A stretch of 64,000 nucleotides of DNA, from NCBI RefSeq assembly GCF_001610955.1, contig NZ_CP014335.1:537001-601000 (forward strand). Direction: 5' to 3'. This stretch comes from Geobacillus thermoleovorans. GTDB taxonomy: Bacteria; Bacillota; Bacilli; Bacillales; Anoxybacillaceae. Numbering within the stretch: the stretch's first letter is position 1; each line of letters opens with the position of its first letter. Under the pieces are notes generated by a model. The model saw nothing but the letters and a program-made list of their open reading frames with translations. It was not told the DNA's origin and did not search any database. A program made the position numbers and the translations under genes. Below, in pieces: positions 1-8,304 of the stretch.

Positions 1-1
1 T

Positions 2-148
2 ACTACATCGGAAGCAGTATTTATACTCCAAAAAGATTATAAATCAAGTATTGCTGTGTTTGATAAAATTGAGGCGGAAGCTTTACAAATGGCGGACACA
101 ATAACGGTTGGAATTGTGAAACAATTCCCCAAAAAGTTTCAAATATAA
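2..148 (+). CDS. C-terminal fragment of an unrecognised protein
   Basis: An open frame enters from the left edge and stops at TAA 146-148, giving about 48 residues. The segment is rich in Ala, Lys and Ile, ends with Gly-Ile-Val-Lys-Gln-Phe-Pro-Lys-Lys-Phe, and looks helical. It has no transmembrane segment. An intrinsic terminator follows 30 bp later, which supports this as a true gene end. The helical ending recalls ferritin-like or spore-coat CotF-like proteins, but that is only an impression and I assign no family. Confidence 0.5.
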   Translation, partial: TTSEAVFILQKDYKSSIAVFDKIEAEALQMADTITVGIVKQFPKKFQI

Positions 149-179
149 GAGTTACTGATTGCAGAATAAGATAATAAAT

Positions 180-207
180 GGCACTAATTTCAGTGCCTTT
201 TTTTATT
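180..207 (+). terminator. Intrinsic terminator of the left-edge gene
   Basis: Stem GGCACT / AGTGCC with a 6-nt loop, followed by a run of seven or more T residues. Confidence 0.8.
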
Positions 208-225
208 AGTTTTTGTGATTTCAAA

Positions 226-465
226 TTGAACTAAACTGCCACGATCGTATTATAAGGTCAGCCAGATATTTCTGGTTGACCATTTTAGCCACCCATGCCG
301 CATTTCGCGGCACCACAGATGATGAAAATGAACTGAATCCGTCCATACTGTTACTACGGTTGGGAGAGGAAGATCGTTTCAAGTTGGTGCCATGAGCCCA
401 TCCGTTAGTCTGACTCCAACGACCACGGTGCACCACGGATTGTCGCTCCCTTACGGGAAGCACGC
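226..465. mobile_element. Possible right-end remnant of an insertion sequence
   Basis: This GC-richer patch sits in AT-rich DNA and lies directly against the truncated start of the next gene. It holds a strong imperfect inverted repeat at 257-282 (arms GGTCAGCCAGA / TCTGGTTGACC) and several short hairpins. Read on the minus strand it is open for 80 codons, but that frame resembles no protein I know. A subterminal hairpin followed about 20 bp later by GTTCAA on the minus strand recalls right ends of IS200/IS605-type elements, with tnpB missing. This is a weak inference. Confidence 0.25.
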
Positions 466-1167
466 ATGGGAGATTTAATTCAACAAACAGAACGTTTCTA
501 CCACTATTTTGAACAACAAGAAAAAAGGGTGCATCAAACGCCAGAATCAGTTGAAGCAGTTAGAAAACTGAATGAAGACAGTATCCAGTTGGTGTATGGA
601 TTTAGAAATTTCAAAAGAAACCTTCTCATTATGATTATAAATTGTAAAGTTCAGGGGTTTAATTTTTCTCTTCTGGTTGATCATATTGCTCGTGAAGCAG
701 AATATTTTATGAATAGCCTGCAAAAATTTAACAATGGCATATTAGAGCCTATTCAAGACGCCATTATCCATGAGAATGTTTTTTGGCTGCGTATTATGAT
801 GGAACATTCCCGTTTTATCACTTCATTACTGGATCAATCTGAAAGAAATTTGGTCATTACTGCACGAAAATTTGGTGACGATTTTAAAACCCTGTTGAAC
901 CAAGCTAGAGACGTGGAATCGATGCTTTATCATAAGAAACCGACCTATCCGATCATCGGAAAGATGAATAAGGATAGTGAAAGTGCAACGGAGGAATTAA
1001 GAAACTTCAAGAAAGCGGGACTTGAGCTAATTAAAAATTGCCAGATTCGAAACGTTATTAATCCTTTACTAGTTGATCACGTTGTTCGCGAAGCGGAACA
1101 CTTTTTATTCATGATTCGTGTTCTTGAAGAACGGTTAAAACAAAAACAGAAAGAGGCAAACATATAA
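466..1167 (+). pseudogene. DUF2935 protein, 5'-truncated
   Basis: A helical protein of 233 residues made of two related halves. Both halves carry the family signature (Leu-Leu-Val-Asp-His-Ile/Val-x-Arg-Glu-Ala-Glu at about residues 68-79 and 206-217). The second half also has the His/Phe-Trp-Leu-Arg-Ile-Met-Met-Glu-His-Ser segment at about 108-118. The matching segment of the first half is missing, so roughly 40 N-terminal residues appear lost. No convincing ribosome-binding site precedes ATG 466, and the upstream DNA is the possible insertion-sequence remnant. DUF2935 proteins are common in spore formers and their function is unknown to me. I infer a gene broken at its 5' end. Confidence 0.7.
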
Positions 1168-1197
1168 AATAAAAGCCTTCTTTTATAAGAGAGCCTT

Positions 1198-1232
1198 CAG
1201 CTTGTCGACAAAGTCGACAAGCTGAACAACTT
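1198..1232 (+). terminator. Terminator hairpin, copy 1 of a repeated GTCGAC hairpin
   Basis: A perfect 12-bp stem (CAGCTTGTCGAC / GTCGACAAGCTG, 3-nt loop, 1198-1224) is followed by AACAAC and six T residues. It can end transcription of the DUF2935 gene. The same hairpin core recurs at 5631-5657 and, decayed, at 6587-6611. Confidence 0.75.
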
Positions 1233-1309
1233 TTTTCCGATATTCCACCGGAGAAAGATTGTATAGACATTCTGTCTACTTGACAGAGATAAGACCGGTC
1301 CTTGTTTCT

Positions 1310-1975
1310 TTATCTTTTTAGGCGTTCTATAAGCTCTAACAAATTTGTAAATGTATAGTTAGGAGTAACATCAAGAAAGTCCATTACGTTGTTTGTGCGA
1401 TTGATCCATGCGGTTTGAAAACCAAATTTGCTCGCTCCGGCAATATCCCAAGTATTCGAGGATAAAAACAATACTTCCTCCCGATTTACGTTCAGTCGGC
1501 TTACCGCATGTTGATAAGCGGATGGTGAAGGCTTGTATTGTTTTACTTCATCAACACTAATGATGTAATCAAAATACTTTGCCAGCCCTGTATTGTCCAA
1601 CAAAGGAAGCAGCATATCAGGAGAACCGTTGGAAAAGACGACGAGCGTTTCGTCTTTTAACGCTTGCAACACTTCTTCTACCTCTGGATAAGGCGATAAG
1701 AAATGATAAGCGTTTAATAAATCTTCCGCTATTTCATTGGTTAAAGAAACTTGTAACGATTCACACGCAAATTGCAGCGCCTGTTTCGTAATTTCATGAA
1801 ACGGAATATACGCGCCCATCAGTTGCCGCAAGAAACAATATTCCAATTGCTTTTGCCGCCATAATCGGCTTATTTGATCCCCGCTGTCTGCAAAATATTT
1901 AGAGCATGCCTTCGAAACGGAGTAAACATCAAATAATGTACCATAAACGTCAAATATATATGCCTTATACTTCAT
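1310..1975 (-). CDS. Haloacid dehalogenase type II-like HAD hydrolase
   Basis: A 221-residue HAD-superfamily enzyme resembling L-2-haloacid dehalogenases, which displace halide from 2-haloacids through an aspartyl ester. Visible motifs are the nucleophile loop Phe-Asp9-Val-Tyr-Gly-Thr-Leu-Phe-Asp, motif II Phe-Ser-Asn-Gly-Ser-Pro near residue 114, a Lys in Lys-Pro-Ser-Pro near 149, and Ser-Ser-Asn-Thr-Trp-Asp-Ile-Ala-Gly-Ala near 172. Together these match the type II dehalogenase pattern. Length is normal for the family. GGAGGG sits 8-9 nt ahead of the ATG. The gene is monocistronic and convergent with the DUF2935 gene. The true substrate cannot be told from sequence; other small phosphatases share the fold. 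Confidence 0.85.
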   Translation of the reverse strand: MKYKAYIFDVYGTLFDVYSVSKACSKYFADSGDQISRLWRQKQLEYCFLRQLMGAYIPFHEITKQALQFACESLQVSLTNEIAEDLLNAYHFLSPYPEVEEVLQALKDETLVVFSNGSPDMLLPLLDNTGLAKYFDYIISVDEVKQYKPSPSAYQHAVSRLNVNREEVLFLSSNTWDIAGASKFGFQTAWINRTNNVMDFLDVTPNYTFTNLLELIERLKR

Positions 1976-2241
1976 TTCAACATCCCTCCGTTATCTGATT
2001 TGTCAACTAAATTACTCCCTCTAAAGAATCATAACAGTGAAAATGCTAACAGCGAAAAAGATTTATAGTGAAATTAGGATAAAATGATAAAATATTACCT
2101 AACTTTAGCATTTAGATGAATAGTCATAGCCACTCTTTCAGGGGAAAATTAAGGAAACATGTTGATTTACGCACAACGTTATTATAGAAAGCTCGCTTGG
2201 AAAATATTCACCAAAATTTTATAAGCAAATTTAGTAATAAA

Positions 2242-2268
2242 AGCTCGCTGGTCATTATACAGCGAGCT
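2242..2268 (-). terminator. Terminator of the OsmC gene
   Basis: Stem AGCTCGCTG / CAGCGAGCT lies just past the OsmC stop codon, with TTTTATT following on the minus strand. Confidence 0.75.
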
Positions 2269-2269
2269 C

Positions 2270-2713
2270 TTATGATGCTTTTGTCCAATTGACTTCTAAT
2301 TCAATTCCAGCAGCTTTTAAGGTTGTAAATACCGGACAACGTTGATCCGTGATCTTTTGCAACTCATTTACTCGTTCTTGTGTTTCCGATGTTTTTACTT
2401 TCGCATGAATGATCACTTTTTCAAAATATGGTTTCACATTCGGATCTCCCATAAATCCTCTCGGATCAAGAATTCCAGTAATATCAAATTCAATTCCTTG
2501 AAGATCAAAATTGATTTCTTTTGCGACGAGGTTGGCAATCACATTCTCACATCCAGCCAATGCAGAAAGGAGAGTGGATAATGGGTCCGCTCCTTCATCT
2601 TTACCGCCCATATTTACTGGTTCATCAACGATGACCGTATGTTTTCCCGCTTTTGCCACTGTTTGTATTCCGTTTGTTTCAGCCGTAATATGAATTTTCA
2701 TTTTATTTTCCAT
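2270..2713 (-). CDS. OsmC/Ohr-family peroxiredoxin-like protein
   Basis: A 147-residue OsmC-like protein. The family reduces organic hydroperoxides in the cytoplasm with a reactive cysteine pair. Both expected cysteines are present, in Leu-Ala-Gly-Cys-Glu-Asn near residue 55 and Asp-Gln-Arg-Cys-Pro-Val-Phe near 125. AAGGAGGG precedes ATG 2713; an in-frame ATG at 2701 is possible but less well placed. The neighbouring minus-strand glutaredoxin-like gene and the Crp/Fnr gene suggest a small redox-response cluster. Subtype (OsmC versus YhfA-like) cannot be settled here. Confidence 0.85.
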   Translation of the reverse strand: MENKMKIHITAETNGIQTVAKAGKHTVIVDEPVNMGGKDEGADPLSTLLSALAGCENVIANLVAKEINFDLQGIEFDITGILDPRGFMGDPNVKPYFEKVIIHAKVKTSETQERVNELQKITDQRCPVFTTLKAAGIELEVNWTKAS

Positions 2714-3010
2714 TTTTATCCCTCCTTATTTTATTTACGCTGTTAGTATACTTAATTTATGGATGTGTTTCTGTAATCTATCTTACATATTCCACTAACA
2801 TGGAAACTGTAATGTTTCTTACAGAATGACCGTTATATGCCACCTTTATAAAATGGGTGAACTTGATTTATTCAGCAAAACAGTATTGATCTTATTTGCT
2901 GATTCATTTCTTACTCGACATGTCTGATCATGAAGAAGAAAGTTCAACGATCTCGTTCTATATTTTATCCCCTCCGTTATCTTTTTGCATTTTGATTGCT
3001 TTTTACTCGA

Positions 3011-3241
3011 TTACCTTCTCCTCTTTTTTGTTGCTGATAAAATTTTATCCCCAACCAAAACATCCTCGCCGGCAATTAACACTGGTGCAACGATGTTCTG
3101 GATCTTTTCTTTTAGCTCTTTCGCAGCGATATGATTTTTTAATATGTTGATTTCTTGAAAGGGAATTTGTTCTTTTATTAAATGTGTGCGTGCTTGATGG
3201 CATTTATGACATCCATCTATAACGTAAAGAATGTAATTCAT
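3011..3241 (-). CDS. Glutaredoxin-like thiol-disulfide protein
   Basis: A 76-residue small thioredoxin-fold protein. It starts with a beta strand and a Cys-His-Lys-Cys redox motif at residues 11-14, followed by a helix and the Val-Ala-Pro-Val cis-Pro segment near residue 52. This is glutaredoxin/NrdH length. AGGAGG lies close to the ATG. It is divergent from the Crp/Fnr gene, sharing about 130 bp of upstream DNA. Partner and substrate are unknown; a link to the OsmC gene downstream is inference from position. The 297 bp between it and the OsmC gene holds no supported gene. Confidence 0.8.
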   Translation of the reverse strand: MNYILYVIDGCHKCHQARTHLIKEQIPFQEINILKNHIAAKELKEKIQNIVAPVLIAGEDVLVGDKILSATKKRRR

Positions 3242-3371
3242 TCATAAAACCTCCTAACGATTACTAACATACAGCTTTTTTCATTTCCATTCAGTAAGAT
3301 GGATTACAGGAATAGAACAAAGAATGCCTATAATGTATAGAGGAAAGGTTGCTTTTAGGAGGTGTGCTCGA

Positions 3372-4043
3372 TTGGATAAGTTATCTTTATTATCGCAAAT
3401 TAATTTATTGGATGAATTGCCGATGGAAGACTTGCAAGTTATTGATCGAATGAGTGAAATGAAGCCTGTAAAAAAGGGGACAATCATATTATCTCCAGAT
3501 AAACCGATTGAAGCATTGTTTTTACTAAAAAAAGGGCAAGTGCGTTTATATCGAATGAACAAAAACGGAAAACAATTTACAGTCGACATTTTAGTGGATG
3601 GAAATATTTTTGGTGAAACATCTACGTTATCATTAACGGACGATCAAATTTACGCCGAAGCGATGACAGATTCGTATTTATGCATTTTAGGTAAATCTGA
3701 ATTTGAAAAGTTCATTGAAAAAAATCCGAAAATCGCATTAAAATTTATCAATATTTTATCAACACGGTTAAAAGAACTTTACAGCTTAAGCGAGAAAATC
3801 GCGCTTGGTGATGTGAAATACCGAATTTTATACTTGTTATTAAAGCTCAGCGAAAAGACAGGTAGACGAAAAAATGAGTGGCAAACAATTGATATGAAGC
3901 TCACACATCAAGATATCGCCAGCATGATCGGATCAACACGCGAAACAGTAAGTGCCATCATCAGCCAGCTAAAGAAAGAAGGATTCATTAAAAAAGGGGA
4001 ACAATTCGCTATAAATGTTGAAAAAGCAAGTGAAGTGATTTAA
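3372..4043 (+). CDS. Crp/Fnr-family transcription regulator
   Basis: A 223-residue regulator with an N-terminal cyclic-nucleotide-binding-type beta barrel (about residues 10-125, with Lys-Lys-Gly-Gln-Val-Arg-Leu-Tyr-Arg) and a C-terminal winged helix. The recognition region reads Thr-His-Gln-Asp-Ile-Ala-Ser-Met-Ile-Gly-Ser-Thr-Arg-Glu-Thr-Val-Ser, typical of the family. No cysteine cluster for an Fe-S centre is visible, so it is not a classical Fnr. I chose TTG 3372 because AGGAGG (3358-3363) is correctly spaced; the frame is open upstream. A -10-like TATAAT lies at 3329-3334. An ISL3 element sits directly at its stop codon. It probably controls the divergent redox genes, but this is inferred from position. 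Confidence 0.85.
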   Translation: MDKLSLLSQINLLDELPMEDLQVIDRMSEMKPVKKGTIILSPDKPIEALFLLKKGQVRLYRMNKNGKQFTVDILVDGNIFGETSTLSLTDDQIYAEAMTDSYLCILGKSEFEKFIEKNPKIALKFINILSTRLKELYSLSEKIALGDVKYRILYLLLKLSEKTGRRKNEWQTIDMKLTHQDIASMIGSTRETVSAIISQLKKEGFIKKGEQFAINVEKASEVI

Positions 4044-4050
4044 AATATTT
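4043..4050. repeat. Target-site duplication, left copy
   Basis: AAATATTT, repeated exactly at 5535-5542. The last A of the Crp/Fnr stop codon is its first base. Confidence 0.9.
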
Positions 4051-5534
4051 GGTTCATCACCAAATTTTGTGATTTAGTGACAAAAAAGAGAAAGCACTGA
4101 CGAGATCCTGGCAATAATGTTAGCGGTGAAATCAACATTAAGGAGGTCTCGTAAGTGCTTTCGATACCACTAGGATTGCCAGAATTTAAAGTGATTAAAC
4201 AAGAACTTCTTTCCTATGGTTATGCGATTCATGTAGAGAAAACAGAGACACAGGAACGCTGCCCTCATTGTGGGTTTGCCACTTCCTCTGTCCACGACAG
4301 ACGGACAAGAAAAGTACGGGATTTGGCGATTTTCCATCAACCGGTGTACTTGTTCGTAAAGGTAAAGCGCTATCGGTGCTGGAATTGTTCCCAAGTGTTT
4401 TCCGCCTCTTTGGAATCGATTCAACCCAATCAACACTACACCAATCGATTTTGTGAGTACTTGTATGAACTTTGTGAAGGCTCCACCATTCAAGAGGTTA
4501 GCCGAAAGCACCGCATCCCATATACGACATTGGAGCGCATCTATTACTTCATTGCATCGAAAAAAGCAAAAGAGCGTCAAACAGCGATAGAAGCATCTTC
4601 TCAAGAAGAGATGGTGCTTAGCTTAGATGAAATCGCGGTAAAAAAGGGACATCAGTATGAAACCGTATTGATGGATGCCAAAGCCGGATCGGTCATGGGA
4701 ATGCATGCCGATCGCCAATGTGACTCCGCCCTCCACTTGTTGAGCCAAAATGTCCTGTCGAAAGAAAGGGTCCAAACGGTGATTCTTGACATGTGGGAAC
4801 CTTATCATAAGGCGGTTCGCGCCCTGTTTCCATCTGCTTCGATTGTCATCGATAAGTACCATGTGATTCAAAAAGTGACACAAGCCTTGGATCAAGCAAG
4901 AAAGGAATTTCCTCCATTGAAAAAGGCTCGATATCTTCTCTTAAAAGGCTGTGAAAAGCTTCGTAAGGACCAACGGCTTCGATTGGACGATATCTTGGAG
5001 GAGTATCCGGTACTTTCCATTGCTTATTATCTGAAAGAGTTGTTTCGGGATTTTTACCGAACCGATGGATATAACGAAGCAAAGGAACGCTTGGAAGAAT
5101 GGATTCAGTTAGCCAAACAGAGCCCTTTTGCTTCTTTTCAGGAAGCAGCCAACACGCTTGAAAGGTGGAAGGAGCCGATTCTTTCCTACTTTTTGTGCCC
5201 ATATACCAATGCCCGAATCGAGGGGACGAATCACAAGATCAAAAACATCAAACGCCGGGCATATGGCTATCGAAATCGAGAACGGTTTCGTTTGCGTGTA
5301 TTTCTGGAGTGTACAGGGAACACTACAGGTAGTCAGGCTGCTTAAGCGCTCTCTTCTTCCGCTATCGGTATGATAGTTGGTAGAATGGAACCCGTCAAGG
5401 AAAGCACTTGACTGTTTCCATTCTACCAACTTCGTGGTCTGTATGCGGAAGAAGGATCCTGACTGATGAACCGATTTCATCCAGCTAACATATTTCTGGG
5501 GTTGAGTGGAAATCACAGAAAATGGTGAAGACCC
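4051..5534 (+). mobile_element. Complete ISL3-family insertion sequence
   Basis: The element is 1,484 bp. Its ends are imperfect inverted repeats of 25 bp (left 4051-4075 starts GGTTCATCACC; right 5510-5534 ends GGTGAAGACCC; 20 of 25 positions match). They enclose a single transposase gene and are flanked by the 8-bp duplication AAATATTT, the size expected for ISL3. Intact ends and an intact gene suggest recent insertion and possible activity. Confidence 0.93.
4155..5345 (+). CDS. ISL3-family transposase
   Basis: A 396-residue transposase. The N-terminus carries a zinc-binding cluster (Cys-Pro-His-Cys near residues 36-39 and Cys-Trp-Asn-Cys near 75-78), followed by a helix-turn-helix and a DDE-type core (Leu-Asp-Glu-Ile-Ala near 157, Asp-Met-Trp-Glu-Pro-Tyr near 213, and Glu in Ala-Arg-Ile-Glu-Gly-Thr-Asn near 356). 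This order is typical for ISL3/IS1165. The start is GTG 4155 after AGGAGGT. The frame is uninterrupted and length is normal for the family. The 437 bp that follow hold the right end of the element and a repeated hairpin pair, with no other gene. Confidence 0.93.
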   Translation: MLSIPLGLPEFKVIKQELLSYGYAIHVEKTETQERCPHCGFATSSVHDRRTRKVRDLAIFHQPVYLFVKVKRYRCWNCSQVFSASLESIQPNQHYTNRFCEYLYELCEGSTIQEVSRKHRIPYTTLERIYYFIASKKAKERQTAIEASSQEEMVLSLDEIAVKKGHQYETVLMDAKAGSVMGMHADRQCDSALHLLSQNVLSKERVQTVILDMWEPYHKAVRALFPSASIVIDKYHVIQKVTQALDQARKEFPPLKKARYLLLKGCEKLRKDQRLRLDDILEEYPVLSIAYYLKELFRDFYRTDGYNEAKERLEEWIQLAKQSPFASFQEAANTLERWKEPILSYFLCPYTNARIEGTNHKIKNIKRRAYGYRNRERFRLRVFLECTGNTTGSQAA

Positions 5535-5542
5535 AAATATTT
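5535..5542. repeat. Target-site duplication, right copy
   Basis: AAATATTT, identical to 4043-4050. Confidence 0.9.
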
Positions 5543-5603
5543 AATCCCTCCCCACAGTTCTAAAACAGTGGGACGTATATAAATAAGTATCTAGGAAAAA
5601 GTA

Positions 5604-5657
5604 AGGGCTGATCCAAACTGGATCAGCCCTCAGCTTGTCGACAAAATGGACAAGCTG
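5604..5657. repeat. Paired hairpins, copy 2 of the GTCGAC hairpin
   Basis: Two adjacent inverted repeats. At 5604-5630 an 11-bp stem (AGGGCTGATCC / GGATCAGCCCT) has a 5-nt loop. At 5631-5657 lies CAGCTTGTC...GACAAGCTG. On the minus strand a T-rich tract (TTACTTTTTC) follows the first stem, so the pair can end transcription of the small minus-strand gene at 5783-5986. Confidence 0.7.
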
Positions 5658-5782
5658 AAAAGAACCCACTATAAGCTCTTTAAAGATGATGGTGATTAAA
5701 ACATCCATTAATCATTTATTCAGTTTGCGAATCGAGGGAAATGGGTTCAAATGATGAATCAAAGATTTTTCGTTTTTGTCTT

Positions 5783-5986
5783 TTAGAAAATGCGCCGTCT
5801 TCTGAATCTTAAAAGAAAAAGAGCAGCGATTAAGAAGAATGGGATAAATCTTCTTCTTCCAAAGCCGGTGCGAATAAACATTCCTCCTGGTGGTGGATCT
5901 CCGTCTATCACTCCTCGATAAATTCTTCCATCACGACCCATAATCTCAACCGGCTCTCCTTGATATCTTCGAACTAAATTTTGCAC
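5783..5986 (-). CDS. Small unknown protein with hydrophobic C-terminus
   Basis: A 67-residue protein that I do not recognise. The first 40 residues look soluble and beta-rich (Gly-Glu-Pro-Val-Glu-Ile-Met-Gly-Arg-Asp-Gly-Arg, then Pro-Pro-Pro-Gly-Gly). Residues 48-58 form one short hydrophobic stretch, followed by an Arg-rich tail. AAAGGAGGG precedes a GTG start at good spacing, which supports translation. It resembles small spore-former-specific proteins in style only. No gene overlaps it. Confidence 0.6.
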   Translation of the reverse strand: MQNLVRRYQGEPVEIMGRDGRIYRGVIDGDPPPGGMFIRTGFGRRRFIPFFLIAALFLLRFRRRRIF

Positions 5987-6168
5987 TTTTTATCCCTCCT
6001 TTCCGAAACAGGAGATTTTGGAATAGGAGGTTCATGAACAAGTCTCATTCATTTTTTGTGAATAAGGTATCTTATAGGAGCCGCAGATACAGTGATTTTA
6101 CGTTAATCGGTATACTTAGACGATAAGGCTTACTTCCCATAATGTTTGTCCCAATAGATATTTTAAAA

Positions 6169-6200
6169 AAGGACAGATCATTAACCATCTGCCCTTTTCC
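6169..6200 (-). terminator. Terminator downstream of the YjcZ-like gene
   Basis: Stem GGGCAGAT / ATCTGTCC on the minus strand, followed by a run of T; a usable T run also lies on the other side. Confidence 0.65.
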
Positions 6201-6276
6201 TTTGCCATACACGAACCCACCTATTCCGATTCAAATGAGGAATTGAAGAGGATGTTTAATGTCAACTTGTGAGGAA

Positions 6277-6360
6277 TTAATAACCGCCTAGTCCCATACA
6301 CGAACATCCTACAATGATAAGCAAGACGAATAGGACAACAATTAAGGCAAAAGAGCTCAT
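6277..6360 (-). CDS. YjcZ-family sporulation peptide
   Basis: A 27-residue peptide. After Met-Ser-Ser-Phe it is one hydrophobic helix (Ala-Leu-Ile-Val-Val-Leu-Phe-Val-Leu-Leu-Ile-Ile-Val-Gly-Cys), then a short Gly-rich tail. This matches the YjcZ family of tiny membrane peptides made in sporulating Bacillaceae. AGGAGGTG precedes the ATG at ideal spacing. A relative lies at 62781-62870 in the core. Its presence in the AT-rich region fits an element carried by a spore former. Confidence 0.85.
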   Translation of the reverse strand: MSSFALIVVLFVLLIIVGCSCMGLGGY

Positions 6361-6554
6361 CTATAACACCTCCTATTCTGAATGAAGGGATTGCTAAATA
6401 TTCAATCCCTACTTTTAAGGTATGTTCTTAAAAAGGGTTAGTTTGGATAAATTCATCAACTGATAAGAAAATTTCACATTTATCTAATAGATATATAGAT
6501 ACTATTTAATTGCATTTCTAATCATCCTAGTTTATGTAAATGGTATATTACATT

Positions 6555-6586
6555 AAAAGAGCTCAGATCTGGTTTAGATCTGAGCC
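6555..6586 (-). terminator. Terminator of the recJ-like operon
   Basis: A perfect 10-bp stem (GCTCAGATCT / AGATCTGAGC, 5-nt loop, 6561-6585) is followed on the minus strand by TCTTTT. Next to it lies a decayed third copy of the GTCGAC hairpin (6587-6611). Confidence 0.75.
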
Positions 6587-6613
6587 AAGCTTGTCGACTT
6601 TGTAGAAAGCTGG

Positions 6614-6645
6614 GAGCCTTGGCTTTTTCCAAGGCTCTTTTGTTA
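6614..6645 (+). terminator. Plus-strand terminator hairpin facing the recJ-like gene
   Basis: Stem GAGCCTTGG / CCAAGGCTC (6614-6637) followed by TTTTGTTATT on the plus strand. No plus-strand gene ends here, so it probably blocks transcription arriving from the left. Confidence 0.55.
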
Positions 6646-8304
6646 TTCGATGAAACGAAGATCATGAATTAAAAAATCTTTTTTCATCGGACAGTTAGGA
6701 GTGTAAAGAAATTCAGCTAACGATTGTTGTTGGAGTTCGTTTGCCATTGCCCCTTTAAAGAAGGCGATTGCTTCTTTATCATTTGTTGTTAATTTTAAAT
6801 GTTCCTTGTTTTTCCCGAATGCTTGAATTTGTTTGACTGCCAACGGTGAGCAGTAAAATAACGGCTTTGGAAATGATATTCCGAACGGTTCTAAAGCGCT
6901 TAAGTCATCAAAAATATGCATAGGGAACTGATGTAAGGGAATTGTACTAATATATTTTAATTTTGGATTTAGTGGCGGTTCGTCTAAGGCTGCTAGTTGA
7001 ATCGCTTCTTTAAAAGCATGGATATGGTCGAAATCGAGTGGCATCGAAAAACCAGCAGCGGCTCGGTGACCACCGTATTTGGTTAGGAAATGTGAGCATT
7101 TCTTAATCACATTAATGATAGAAAAATCTGTACTATTTACACTTCTGGCAGAACCGGCTCCTGTCAAGGAAATCACAATCGCTGGCTTTTTGAATTTATT
7201 TGCTATTTTTGCGGCAATGAGACCAATAATTCCGCTGTGAAAATCATCGCAAACAACAATAACATTTTGTTTGTACCATTGGTTTTGAATAATTTGTTCC
7301 TCAATACGTTGGAATTGTTCTTTTGTCATTTGTTGCCGCTTTTTATTTAAAGTAATTAATGAATAAAGATCGGCTTTTGCACATAAAGGGTTGACTAGGA
7401 TATCGACAGCTTGGTTTGGATCACCAATTCGTCCCGACGAGTTAAAAATCGGTCCAATTTGAAAGCTAATGGTGGAACTATCGACATATTTAATTCGTAA
7501 CATCTCAAAGAGTTTTTTTAATACAGGGATTGGTGTATAATTCATTTTCTGCAATCCAAGTTTGCAAATAATACGATTTTCTCCTTTAAGAGGCATTAGA
7601 TCCGCAATCGTACCTAACGTGGCAAACTCAATAAATTCGTAAACATGTTTATCCCAAGGAATTTTTCCTGCCATAAATAGTGCCTGTACGACTTTTAAAG
7701 CGACTCCCGCACCTGCCAGATGCGGGAAAGGATAAGTGTTGTCATGACGCTTTGGATTAATAAACGCATAACAATCGGGATGCGGACCTAAAACTTCGTG
7801 ATGATCCGTAACAATGACATCCATGCCTCTTCTTTTTGCCACTTCCATGGCAGGGTGGGCGCTTGATCCATTGTCTACTGTAATAATTAAAGTGGTGTCT
7901 TCCTGAACTTTTTCCATTGCTTTCGGTGATAAACCGTAACCTTCGCTGCGAAGCGGCAATCGATAATGGACATCTGCTTTAAATTTCTTTAAAGCCTTAT
8001 ACAGGATAGCCGTTGCTGTCATTCCATCTACATCATAATCACCATAAATCAGAATTTTTTCTTTTTGTATCAAAGCTTTAATAATGCGTATAATCGCTTT
8101 TTTCATGTCATTCATGAGAAATGGATCATGAAAATCATCGATGGATGGAAATAAGAATCGTGATACTTTTTCGAAATTGTTGATGCCGTGAATAAACAAG
8201 TAGTGCATCAGTACAGGTTCGATATCAAACTGTCTTGCCATATAGGTGATCAAAGCTTTATTTGGATGTTTTTCTAGTGGTGTATCAAACGGTACCCAAT
8301 CCAT
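6643..8304 (-). CDS. RecJ-type single-strand DNA exonuclease (DHH family)
   Basis: A 553-residue DHH-family phosphoesterase like RecJ, a 5'-3' single-strand exonuclease of recombination and repair. Metal-binding motifs are visible in order: Tyr-Gly-Asp-Tyr-Asp-Val-Asp-Gly near residue 82, Thr-Val-Asp-Asn-Gly near 140, Val-Thr-Asp-His-His near 165, and the C-terminal Gly-Gly-His-Arg-Ala-Ala-Ala-Gly near 407. It is shorter than chromosomal Bacillus RecJ (near 780 residues). I chose ATG 8304 because GAGAGGA precedes it; it overlaps the upstream gene by 20 bp, suggesting translational coupling. It is the last gene of a three-gene operon headed by a large serine recombinase, an unusual setting. 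Confidence 0.85.
   Translation of the reverse strand: MDWVPFDTPLEKHPNKALITYMARQFDIEPVLMHYLFIHGINNFEKVSRFLFPSIDDFHDPFLMNDMKKAIIRIIKALIQKEKILIYGDYDVDGMTATAILYKALKKFKADVHYRLPLRSEGYGLSPKAMEKVQEDTTLIITVDNGSSAHPAMEVAKRRGMDVIVTDHHEVLGPHPDCYAFINPKRHDNTYPFPHLAGAGVALKVVQALFMAGKIPWDKHVYEFIEFATLGTIADLMPLKGENRIICKLGLQKMNYTPIPVLKKLFEMLRIKYVDSSTISFQIGPIFNSSGRIGDPNQAVDILVNPLCAKADLYSLITLNKKRQQMTKEQFQRIEEQIIQNQWYKQNVIVVCDDFHSGIIGLIAAKIANKFKKPAIVISLTGAGSARSVNSTDFSIINVIKKCSHFLTKYGGHRAAAGFSMPLDFDHIHAFKEAIQLAALDEPPLNPKLKYISTIPLHQFPMHIFDDLSALEPFGISFPKPLFYCSPLAVKQIQAFGKNKEHLKLTTNDKEAIAFFKGAMANELQQQSLAEFLYTPNCPMKKDFLIHDLRFIE

Noticed and set aside
221..463. An 80-codon minus-strand frame as a transposase fragment
   Set aside because: The translated sequence has no TnpB or other transposase signature and no start signal.
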